DNA of 6,312 bases from Pseudomonadota bacterium (lineage in GTDB: Bacteria > Myxococcota > Polyangia > Polyangiales > Polyangiaceae): the NCBI GenBank assembly GCA_023419055.1, contig JAEZYO010000605.1, positions 1 to 6,312 on the forward strand, in the 5' to 3' direction. Shown one piece after another: positions 1-5,910 of this stretch (position 1 is the first letter of the stretch; each line of letters begins with the position of its first letter). Under the pieces are notes generated by a model, which saw nothing but the letters and a program-made list of their open reading frames with translations, made no database searches and was not told the DNA's origin. The translations under genes and the position numbers were made by a program.

Positions 1-911
1 ACGTCTTGACCTACGCCTGGGATTTGAACGGTGACAACATCGTCGATTCCACCGAACCTGCCCCTTCTTTCGTCTACACGACCGCGGGTGCGTACGAGGC
101 GACGCTCGTCGTGAGCGACGGCATGAACAGCGGTGTGGCGAAGCTCAAGATCATCGCCGGCAACCGGCGCCCCGTGGTCACGATCACGTCGCCGCCGAAC
201 GGCGCCTTCGTGGGAGAGGGAGAGACCGTCAGTTACTCCGTTTCCGTGACCGATGCGGAGGACGGTTCGACGCCGAGCGGCATCTCGTGCAACGACGTCG
301 TGGTCACCACGGCGCTCGGACACGATCTCCACGAGCACTCGGGGACTCCCACCTCGGGCTGCAGCGGAACTTTCACGACGACGACGGGCGTGATCCCCAC
401 CGAGAATGCCTGGCAGGTCTTGAATGTCTCGTACACGGACAAGGGAGCGAACGGGCTCGAGCTCACGGGTGAGGCGAAGGTACGCCTGCATTTCAAGCGC
501 AAGCAGGCCGAACACTACCCCATCATCGGTGAAGCCAGCGACGTGATGCTGGAGGACACCACCGATCCGCAGGGCGGCGATCAGAGCGTCAGCTACATCA
601 ACGACGGCAGCTACATCTGCTGGAACGACATGAACTTCCAGGGGATCAACTCGATCAGCTACCGCGTCGCCTCGGCTGGCAGCGGCGGTCGCATCGAAAT
701 ACGGCAGGGCTCGCCGACCGGCACGCAGATCGGCACGGCAACGAACGTGATGCCCACCGGCGGGTGGCAGACCTGGACCACGGTTACTTCCGGCCCCATC
801 ACGAACCCGGGCACACGGAAAATCTGCTTCGTCTTCAAGAACAACCCGGGTGATGAGCTGCTCTTCAACCTGAACTTCCTCAACTTCAACGGGGACGGCG
901 TTTCGCAATGA
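1..911 (+). CDS. C-terminal part of a secreted PKD/CBM6 mosaic protein (5' end outside window)
   Basis: The reading frame is open from the left edge (first full codon at 3), so the true start lies upstream; the TTG at 6 sits inside a PKD domain and is not a credible start. Three parts are visible. (1) About 9-150: end of a PKD beta-sandwich with the typical YAWDLNGD and FVYTTAGAYEATLVVSDG strands. (2) About 160-505: a second beta domain beginning RRPVVTITSP, with DAEDG, ALGHDLHEHSG, a CSGTFTTTTG strand and a closing LHFKRKQAEHY. This is the spacer found between PKD and CBM6 in large PQQ-type sugar dehydrogenase and ThuA-domain proteins. (3) About 510-890: a CBM6-like domain with SVSYINDGSYICW, ISYRVASAGSGG, IEIRQGSPTGT and GGWQTWTTV. 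The protein is presumably exported and binds or oxidises polysaccharide or sugar outside the cytoplasm. The catalytic domain is not in the window, so the enzyme class is inference. The stop overlaps the next gene by 4 bases. Confidence 0.88.
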   Translation, partial: VLTYAWDLNGDNIVDSTEPAPSFVYTTAGAYEATLVVSDGMNSGVAKLKIIAGNRRPVVTITSPPNGAFVGEGETVSYSVSVTDAEDGSTPSGISCNDVVVTTALGHDLHEHSGTPTSGCSGTFTTTTGVIPTENAWQVLNVSYTDKGANGLELTGEAKVRLHFKRKQAEHYPIIGEASDVMLEDTTDPQGGDQSVSYINDGSYICWNDMNFQGINSISYRVASAGSGGRIEIRQGSPTGTQIGTATNVMPTGGWQTWTTVTSGPITNPGTRKICFVFKNNPGDELLFNLNFLNFNGDGVSQ

Positions 912-2095
912 CGATCGAAGGCAGGGACGCGAACGGTCGCGCTCGGCGCCGGCTGCGGCTCGGGATGGTCGGAGGCGGTAGCGGCGCCTTCATCGGCGGC
1001 GTCCATCGCATCGCCGCGAGGCTGGACGATCGCTACGAGCTCGTCGCGGGGGCGCTCTCGTCGGACGCCGAGCGCGCCCGCGCTTCGGCGCGAGAGCTCG
1101 GGCTCTCCGCGGAGCGAAGCTACGACAGCTTCGCGCAGATGGCCGAGCGCGAGGCCGCGCGCGAAGACGGCATCGACGTCGTCTCGATCGTGACGCCGAA
1201 CCACCTGCACTACGCGGCCGCGCGCGCCTTCATCGCGGCCAAGATCCACGTCATTTGCGACAAGCCCCTCACGAGCAAGCTCGAAGACGCGCTCGAGCTC
1301 GTCACCGCGGTCGAGAGGGCGGGGGTGCTCTTCGCGCTGACGCACAATTACACCGGCTACCCGCTCGTGCGGCAGGCAAGAGCGATGGTCGGCTCGGGCG
1401 AGCTCGGCAGGATCCGCGTCGTGCAAGTCGAGTACCCGCAAGATTGGCTCACGACGCGCCTCGAGAGCAGCGGTCAAAAGCAGGCCGAGTGGCGCACCGA
1501 TCCCGAGCGCTCCGGCGCCGGTGGGTGTGTGGGTGACATCGGGACGCACGCCGAGCACCTCGCGTCCTTCATCACCGGGCTCGAGCTCGAGGCGGTGTGC
1601 GCGCAACTCTCGACCTTCGTCGAAGGGCGCGCGCTCGACGACGACTGCCAGATGCTGCTCCGCTACCGAGGCGGCGCGCGTGGCATGCTGTGGGCCAGCC
1701 AGGTCGCGCCCGGCAACGAAAACAACCTCAAGATCCGCATCTTCGGCGAAAAGGCGGGCCTTACCTGGCACCAGGAGAGCCCGAACCAACTCTGGTACTC
1801 GCCACACGGAAAGCCCCCGCAGCTCATCACGCGCGGGGGCCCCGGTGCGGGCCCTGCCGCAGCGCACGGGACGCGGATCCCAGCAGGTCACCCCGAGGGC
1901 TACCTCGAGGGCTTCGCGAATCTGTACAGCGACGTGGCCGAGCTCATCTACGCCCGGCAGGAAGATCGCGCTCCTCGCCCGGACGCCTTGCTCGTCCCGG
2001 GCGTCGTCGACGGCGCACGTGGAGTAAAGTTCATCGCTGCCGCCGTCGAATCGAGCAAGCGCGGAGGCGAGTGGGTGAGCGCCTTGCTCGAATAA
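908..2095 (+). CDS. Gfo/Idh/MocA-family NAD(P)-dependent oxidoreductase
   Basis: Complete 395-residue cytoplasmic sugar or cyclitol dehydrogenase, near the usual family length of 330-400. The N-terminal Rossmann fold has the dinucleotide loop GMVGGGSGAFIGG at residues 19-31. VSIVTPNHLH (93-101) precedes the catalytic-lysine motif, here CDKP (K119) where many members have EKP. The C-terminal domain carries GDIGTHAEHL (209-218), the D-x-G-x-H signature with D210 and the presumed catalytic H214. The ATG at 908 overlaps the preceding stop as ATGA, and GGGGA lies about 12 bases upstream, so I kept this start although the first 15 residues are a charged extension before the first beta strand. Family members oxidise or reduce hydroxyls of inositols, hexoses or disaccharides; ThuB-type members make 3-keto-disaccharides. 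Pairing with a secreted sugar protein and a downstream sugar importer fits carbohydrate catabolism. The substrate is not determinable from sequence. Confidence 0.93.
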   Translation: MTIEGRDANGRARRRLRLGMVGGGSGAFIGGVHRIAARLDDRYELVAGALSSDAERARASARELGLSAERSYDSFAQMAEREAAREDGIDVVSIVTPNHLHYAAARAFIAAKIHVICDKPLTSKLEDALELVTAVERAGVLFALTHNYTGYPLVRQARAMVGSGELGRIRVVQVEYPQDWLTTRLESSGQKQAEWRTDPERSGAGGCVGDIGTHAEHLASFITGLELEAVCAQLSTFVEGRALDDDCQMLLRYRGGARGMLWASQVAPGNENNLKIRIFGEKAGLTWHQESPNQLWYSPHGKPPQLITRGGPGAGPAAAHGTRIPAGHPEGYLEGFANLYSDVAELIYARQEDRAPRPDALLVPGVVDGARGVKFIAAAVESSKRGGEWVSALLE

Positions 2096-2120
2096 GCGAG
2101 ATTCGACGAACCGGTCGCCC

Positions 2121-2385
2121 GGCATCGCGTTCGACTTCTCGACCGCCTGCGCGGCGCTCGTGCTCGCCTGCTCCTCCGAGCCTTCGGAGGTTCCCCAGAC
2201 GACGGGGTGCAGGTGGCAGCGCTGGCCAGGGCGGCGCCGCGAGCAGCGGGGGCAGCGCAGGTAGCACGGGGCGCTCCAGCGCCGGAAACGCTCGAGCCGC
2301 TCTCGAGCGGAAGCGCGATTTTCGTTTCTCCCGGTGGCCGGCGTTCGCGTCCCAAGCCGTCTGGGACTTCTTCTCGCAGTTCTGA
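2121..2385 (+). pseudogene. Decayed lipoprotein gene remnant, possibly a secreted esterase (LpqC/PHB-depolymerase-like)
   Basis: Two frames together read as pieces of one exported protein. In the frame of codon 2142 there is ALVLACSSEPSEVPQTTG: a hydrophobic stretch, a lipobox-like VLAC and a polar post-cysteine tail, with no usable start codon before it (in-frame stop at 2076). At the GGGG run (2204-2207) the sense moves by one base into a frame reading GSAGQGGAASSGGSAGSTG, a Gly/Ser/Ala linker typical of large-genome myxobacterial lipoproteins. That frame continues through a short Arg-rich stretch and ends SRWPAFASQAVWDFFSQF at the TGA 2383-2385. The final WDFFSQF helix resembles the C-terminus of secreted alpha/beta-hydrolase esterases, whose catalytic core (about 200-300 residues) is absent. 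I infer loss of the start, a frameshift and a large internal deletion. The lipobox and linker are seen directly; the esterase identity rests on a short tail and is tentative. Confidence 0.45.
2289..2309 (+). repeat. Perfect 8-bp inverted repeat (hairpin)
   Basis: Arms CGCTCGAG (2289-2296) and CTCGAGCG (2302-2309) flank a 5-base loop CCGCT. A T-rich stretch (ATTTTCGTTTCTC) begins about 8 bases later, so it might act as a weak transcription end for the upstream pair of genes. The gap before the T tract makes a classic intrinsic terminator unlikely. It lies inside the lipoprotein remnant. Confidence 0.3.
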
Positions 2386-2524
2386 TGCGTGCGCGGCCGG
2401 GGGCCGTCCGGCAGCGAGCGCAGCACCTAGGACGATGAGCTACGAATTTTCGGGAGTCACGCGCGGCGAATACCTGCCCGAGTCTCTCGAATCGGCATGC
2501 TTTTCGCGGCCGCGTCGCTCGACC

Positions 2525-2548
2525 CGGCACCGGTCATGCGCCGTTTTT
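2525..2548 (+). terminator. Candidate intrinsic terminator
   Basis: CGGCAC (2525-2530) pairs with GCGCCG (2538-2543) around a 7-base loop, with one A-C mismatch in six positions, and is followed directly by TTTTT (2544-2548). The order of stem then T run on the + strand fits termination of transcripts arriving from the left, which would insulate the importer operon. The stem is short and imperfect, so this is tentative. Confidence 0.33.
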
Positions 2549-2592
2549 CCCAAAGCTCTGCGGGTTCTGTCCAAGATTGCCTGACCCCGAGT

Positions 2593-2610
2593 TTGTAAGC
2601 GTGCTGGCAA
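2593..2610. promoter_or_regulatory. LacI-family-like operator candidate before the importer operon
   Basis: TTGTAAGC and GCTGGCAA form an imperfect palindrome (6 of 8 positions symmetric) around a 2-base GT centre. The half sites resemble TTGTGAGC-type LacI/GalR operators, but that family usually has contiguous half sites or a single central base, so the 2-base spacer is unusual. It sits 4 bases before the ATG of the solute-binding protein, where a bound repressor could block initiation. No regulator gene is in the window. Confidence 0.25.
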
Positions 2611-2614
2611 CGCT

Positions 2615-3940
2615 ATGCCCAAGCTCGGATTTACCGTGGTGGTCGCCCTTCTTGCGACGGCAAGCTTCGGCTGCAGCAAAGAGACGACGGCGAACCCTGT
2701 TTCGAGCACTGAAACGGGTCAAAAGCAGACGCTCACGCTGTGGTGGGCGCAATGGGCGCCGGCCGACGGTCTACAGGAGCTCGCGAAAGAGTTCGATCCG
2801 AACGTCACGGTCAAGGTGCATCAGATCCCGTGGGCGAGCTTCCAGGATCAGGTCTTTCAGGAGTTCGGCAAGCAGCAGACGGCGTTCGACATCGTCGTGG
2901 GGGACAGCCAATGGCTCGGTCGCGGCGCGACCAAGGGTCTCTACCTCGATCTCACGAGCTGGCTCCCCGGGGCCGTGAAGCTCGAGGAGCTCCACCCGCT
3001 GGCGATCAAGTACCTGAGCGAGTACCCAACGGGCAGCAAGAAGTACTACTCCGCTCCGTGTGAGACCGACGCCATGGGGTGGGCGTATCGCAAAGATTGG
3101 TTCAGCGATCCGGTCGAGAAGGACGCCTTCAAAGCCAAGTACGGTAAGGAGCTCGCAGCTCCGGAAACTTGGGAGGACCTCGAGAGGATCGCCGCCTTCT
3201 TCACGCGGCCCGAGAACAAGCAATACGGCAACGCGATGGTGACGGGTCGCGGCTACGACGATCTCGTCATGGGCTTCGAGCAGGTCCTGTACGCGTTCGG
3301 AGGTTCGTGGGGTGACCCTTCCGCCAAGAAGGTGGTCGGCTTCCTGGACAGCTCCTCTTCCGTGCAGGCACTCGACTTCTTCCAGCAACTCCTGAAGTAC
3401 TCGCCGCCGGGCGGCGCCAAGTTCGGCTACGGCGAGGCGCTCGAACCGTTCGTCAACGGCTCGACCGCCATGCTGCTCAACTACTTCGCGTTCTTCCCCG
3501 ATCTCTCGAAGAAGATGGGAGACCGGGTCGGGTTCTTCGCACAGCCGAAGCGCGGTGAACGGCGCTACGCGAGCCTCGGGGGTCAGGGCTTCTCGATCTC
3601 GACCAAGGTCTCGAAGACTCAGCAGGAGCTCGGTAAACGCTTCATCGCGTGGTTCCAAGAAGAGGCCACGCAGAAGAAGTGGGTGCAGAAGCCCGGTGGC
3701 TTCACCGCGAACACGGCGATCTTGAAGAGCGACGAGTTCAAGAAGCAAAACCCCTACAACGAGGCGTTCGCTCAGTCGATGGACATCGTCCAGGATTTCT
3801 GGAACGTCCCCGTCTACAACGAGCTCATCGCGTCGACGACGCAGCATCTGGGTGAAGCGCTCGACGGCAAGAAGTCCTCCAAAGAAGCGCTCAGCGCGCT
3901 CGCCCGCGAACACGAAAAGATCTTGGGTCAGAACCCGTGA
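2615..3940 (+). CDS. Carbohydrate ABC transporter, solute-binding lipoprotein (MalE/UgpB type, family 1)
   Basis: A 441-residue sugar-capture protein that delivers ligand to the two permeases encoded next. Residues 1-20 are a lipoprotein signal: one Lys, hydrophobic FTVVVALLATA, then lipobox SFGC with C20 as the lipidated residue, followed by a flexible polar linker to about 37. The mature protein starts TLTLWWAQWAP (39-49), the usual first strand. Family landmarks are FDIVVGDSQWLGRGATKG (91-108), YYSAPCETDAMGWAYRKDWF (144-163, the ligand-cleft and hinge segment), LYAFGGSW (225-232), NGSTAML (281-287) and LGGQGFSIS (321-329). Length fits the family (400-450). ATG 2615 is the only available start: an in-frame TGA lies at 2582-2584 and no ATG, GTG or TTG occurs between. 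There is no recognisable Shine-Dalgarno sequence before it. The abundant Trp and Tyr fit sugar stacking, but the sugar cannot be named. The stop overlaps the next start by 4 bases. Confidence 0.95.
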   Translation: MPKLGFTVVVALLATASFGCSKETTANPVSSTETGQKQTLTLWWAQWAPADGLQELAKEFDPNVTVKVHQIPWASFQDQVFQEFGKQQTAFDIVVGDSQWLGRGATKGLYLDLTSWLPGAVKLEELHPLAIKYLSEYPTGSKKYYSAPCETDAMGWAYRKDWFSDPVEKDAFKAKYGKELAAPETWEDLERIAAFFTRPENKQYGNAMVTGRGYDDLVMGFEQVLYAFGGSWGDPSAKKVVGFLDSSSSVQALDFFQQLLKYSPPGGAKFGYGEALEPFVNGSTAMLLNYFAFFPDLSKKMGDRVGFFAQPKRGERRYASLGGQGFSISTKVSKTQQELGKRFIAWFQEEATQKKWVQKPGGFTANTAILKSDEFKKQNPYNEAFAQSMDIVQDFWNVPVYNELIASTTQHLGEALDGKKSSKEALSALAREHEKILGQNP

Positions 3941-4869
3941 GCTCTTCTGCCAGCGCGATAGGGGCCGTCCGTGCGGCGCCAGGCGAGGCAAGGACCTCGC
4001 GCCTGCTCGAGTGGGGCTTCGTGCTGCCTGCGCTGGTGCTGCTCTTGGGGCTCAATCTCTTCCCGCTCTTCTTCGACATCCATCTGAGCTTCACCAACGC
4101 CGACCTCTCGGGGGGCGTCGCCGAAGGCGTCGGGGGCAGAAACTATACCGTCCTGTTCTCCGACGCGCGTTACGCGCAGGCCATCACGACCACCGCATGG
4201 TTCGTAGTCGCTTCGGTGTCGATAGAGCTCGTCCTCGGGTTCGTCCTGGCGCTCGCGATGAAGGACCGCATGCCGGGCAAGCCCGTGGTGCTCACGTTGC
4301 TGCTCATCCCGATGATGCTCTGTCCGGTCGTGCTCTCGCTGTTCTGGAACCTGATCCTGAACGGCCACTACGGCGTCTGCAATCAATTCCTCGGCTTCTT
4401 GGGCCTACCCGAGCCACAGTGGCTCACGAGCGAGAACCTCAAGTTCGTCTCCATCCTGATCGTCGACGTCTGGATGTGGACGCCCTTCATGATGCTGATC
4501 GCGCTCGCCGGCCTGAACGCGATCCCGAGCTACATCTACGAAGCCGCCGAAATCGACCGCGCCAGCCGCTTCACCGTGTTCCGGCGCGTCACGCTCCCGA
4601 TGTGCGCGCCGCTGCTCGGCCTCGCCGTGCTGCTGCGCGCGACCGACGCGCTCAAGCAGTTCGACCTCGTGATGGCCATGACCGGGCCCAACGACTCGGC
4701 GACCCAGACGCTGAGCGCGCGCGTCTATCAAGTCGTCTTTCGCGACTACAAAGTCGGCCTCGGCGCCGCGTACGGCGTGGTCATCCTGGTGATGGTCCTC
4801 GCGGTCGCCACGTTGTTCGTGCGCTACATCGATCGCCTGCAGCGCCAGCAAGGGAGGGCCTCGGCATGA
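3937..4869 (+). CDS. Carbohydrate ABC transporter permease, MalF/UgpA type
   Basis: A 310-residue inner-membrane subunit that forms half of the translocation channel. Likely helices by hydrophobicity are at about 27-48, 84-108, 116-139, 170-193, 221-237 and 277-298, the standard six for the MalF-type CUT1 permeases that lack the large periplasmic loop. The cytoplasmic coupling loop (EAA motif) is at 202-221: EAAEIDRASRF followed by FRRVTLP. Arg208 stands where most relatives have the Gly of the D-G pair; to my knowledge the D-R form also occurs in sugar permeases, so I read it as a variant, not a defect. The GTG at 3937 overlaps the preceding stop as GTGA and gives the normal N-terminal length. 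There is no clear Shine-Dalgarno sequence, so translation is probably coupled to the binding-protein gene. It overlaps the next permease gene by 4 bases. Confidence 0.95.
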   Translation: MSSSASAIGAVRAAPGEARTSRLLEWGFVLPALVLLLGLNLFPLFFDIHLSFTNADLSGGVAEGVGGRNYTVLFSDARYAQAITTTAWFVVASVSIELVLGFVLALAMKDRMPGKPVVLTLLLIPMMLCPVVLSLFWNLILNGHYGVCNQFLGFLGLPEPQWLTSENLKFVSILIVDVWMWTPFMMLIALAGLNAIPSYIYEAAEIDRASRFTVFRRVTLPMCAPLLGLAVLLRATDALKQFDLVMAMTGPNDSATQTLSARVYQVVFRDYKVGLGAAYGVVILVMVLAVATLFVRYIDRLQRQQGRASA

Positions 4870-5723
4870 AGGTCGTGCGCGCGCTCGTCATCCTACCGTA
4901 CCTCTTGCTCGCGTCGTTCCCGCTGCTGTGGCTCGCCTTGACGTCGCTCAAGTCGTACGAGGACACGATCAGCTCGCACGCCAAGTTCATCCCTTGGACG
5001 AGCTCGACGCCCCAGAGCTCGACGTTCACGGCTTCTCTCGACGCGTACGCGAGCCTGAGCCGCCCCGTGGCGGGCACGGATCACGGCTTTTATCACTACC
5101 TGGTGAATAGCGTCGCGATCGGCACCCTGTCGACCGCCGCTGCCGTCGCGCTCGGGACGCTCGCGGCGTACGGCTTCTCGCGCTTCAAGATCCCCGGCTC
5201 CAGGGACTGGCTGTTCTTCATCCTGTCGACGCGCTTTCTGCCGCCGCTCGCGGTGGTGGTGCCGGTGCTCGTGATGTACCGCTGGTTCGAGCTAGAGAAC
5301 ACGCATTTCGGCCTCGTACTCCTCTACACGAGCTTCAACTTGTCGCTCGCGGTGTGGCTGATGAAGGGGTTCATCGACGAGATCCCCCGCGCGTTCGAGG
5401 AGGCCGCGCTCGTCGACGGCTACTCGCGCCTGGAGGCCTTCTTCAAGGTCATCGTGCCTCAAGCGTCGACGGGCATGGCCGTCACCGCCGTGTTTTGCCT
5501 GATTTCGGCCTGGAACGAGTTCGGCTTCGCCATGACGCTCAACAACTACGCCGCGAAGACGGTACCGGTCTACTTCGCGGGCCTGCAGGGCAACATCGAG
5601 GGCGTGCCCTGGCCTCAGATTTCGGCGGGCATGATGATCTTCGTGCTGCCGATCGTCGTCTTCACCGTCCTGGTTCGCCACCACCTGCTGCGCGGAGTGA
5701 CCTTTGGAACGATCAAGCAGTAG
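4866..5723 (+). CDS. Carbohydrate ABC transporter permease, MalG/UgpE type
   Basis: A 285-residue second channel subunit. The frame is open far upstream of the real start, but the upstream part is Arg-rich, lies in the preceding permease gene and is not protein-like. ATG 4866 is chosen because AGGGAGG (4851-4857) lies 8 bases before it, it forms an ATGA overlap with the preceding stop, and it begins a proper first helix, LVILPYLLLASFPLLWLAL (7-25). Further helices are at about 80-103, 115-138, 146-165, 198-217 and 253-271. The coupling loop is canonical: EEAALVDGYSRLEAFFKVIVP (178-198), with both Asp184 and Gly185 present. SAWNEFGFAM (214-223) is the usual helix-5 landmark of MalG-like proteins, and the C-terminus GVTFGTIKQ matches the family's typical G-x-x-x-G-x-x-K/Q ending. 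It overlaps the following small gene by 20 bases. Confidence 0.95.
   Translation: MKVVRALVILPYLLLASFPLLWLALTSLKSYEDTISSHAKFIPWTSSTPQSSTFTASLDAYASLSRPVAGTDHGFYHYLVNSVAIGTLSTAAAVALGTLAAYGFSRFKIPGSRDWLFFILSTRFLPPLAVVVPVLVMYRWFELENTHFGLVLLYTSFNLSLAVWLMKGFIDEIPRAFEEAALVDGYSRLEAFFKVIVPQASTGMAVTAVFCLISAWNEFGFAMTLNNYAAKTVPVYFAGLQGNIEGVPWPQISAGMMIFVLPIVVFTVLVRHHLLRGVTFGTIKQ
5694..5697 (+). promoter_or_regulatory. Ribosome binding site that supports the TTG start at 5704
   Basis: GGAG inside the end of the second permease gene lies 6 bases before TTG 5704, an ideal spacing. The alternative GTG at 5749 has no purine-rich sequence before it. This site decides the start of the small membrane protein. Confidence 0.55.
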
Positions 5724-5910
5724 CGAGAGCGGCGCGCACGGCCGCCTCGTGGGCGCGCTCGATCGGTTCGCGCTCGGCGCCCTCGCGCTCGGGCTCTTCG
5801 GATACGTGATGCCGCTCTGGCACGACGGTCGGCTGGCGTACGTCTTCTGGCTCACGCTCGCTGCGACGGTGCTCCACGTCTACACGTCTCACGCGAGGCC
5901 CGTGGCGTGA
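5704..5910 (+). CDS. Small two-helix membrane protein of unknown function within the importer operon
   Basis: A 68-residue protein I do not recognise. A polar Ser/Glu-rich N-terminus (1-21) is followed by a hydrophobic helix FALGALALGLFGYVMPLW (22-39), a short turn HDGR (40-43) and a second helix at about 44-61 (LAYVFWLTLAATVLHVYT). It ends SHARPVA. There is no signal cleavage site and no EAA loop, so it is neither a broken permease nor a lipoprotein. The TTG start has a good ribosome binding site and overlaps the permease gene by 20 bases. The stop overlaps the ATPase start as GTGA, which argues that the frame is translated and coupled to both neighbours. Candidate roles are a small accessory or regulatory subunit of the importer, or an assembly factor; this is inference from position only. 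A shorter form from GTG 5749 (53 residues) would keep both helices. Confidence 0.68.
   Translation: MERSSSSESGAHGRLVGALDRFALGALALGLFGYVMPLWHDGRLAYVFWLTLAATVLHVYTSHARPVA

Larger units (their letters stand above)
2386..2614. other. Intergenic region upstream of the ABC importer operon
   Basis: No convincing gene is present in these 229 bases. A 50-codon open frame (ATG 2435 to TGA 2584) has AGGA only 2 bases from its ATG and an Arg/Ser-rich, domain-less product, so I do not call it. The stretch contains slightly more A+T (CGAATTTTCGG near 2443, GTTTTTCCCAAAG near 2543) than the flanking coding DNA, as expected of a promoter region. I could not place a convincing -35/-10 pair. If the terminator-like element ending at 2548 is real, the operon promoter must lie in the last 65 bases or be supplied by read-through. 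Confidence 0.5.

Noticed and set aside
2173..2190. 7-bp perfect hairpin (CCTCCGA / TCGGAGG) followed by TTCCCC, considered as a terminator of the oxidoreductase transcript
   Set aside because: There is no T run, and it falls inside the lipobox-following coding remnant (SSEPSE), where codon choice alone can explain it.
2349..2373. 6-bp hairpin GTCCCA / TGGGAC followed by TTCTTC
   Set aside because: It falls in the WDFF coding tail of the relic with a short stem and interrupted T tract; chance pairing is as likely as a terminator.
659..2530. Very long open frame on the - strand (623 codons) opposite the oxidoreductase gene
   Set aside because: Arg/Ala/Asp-rich translation without domains; it covers the relic and parts of two well-supported + strand genes. 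Long antisense frames are expected with strong GC bias at third positions.
2435..2584. 50-codon open frame in the intergenic region
   Set aside because: Its AGGA is only 2 bases from the ATG, the composition is Arg/Ser-rich, and it overlaps the terminator-like element. I see no protein-like pattern.
2771..3991. 406-codon open frame on the - strand opposite the solute-binding protein gene
   Set aside because: Repetitive Arg/Glu/Leu-rich translation with no recognisable motif, mirroring a clear + strand binding protein.
3852..4865. Upstream in-frame extension of the second permease (from 3852), which would make a 623-residue fusion
   Set aside because: The extension is Arg-rich and lies out of frame inside the first permease gene; the ATG at 4866 has a strong ribosome site and starts the first membrane helix.
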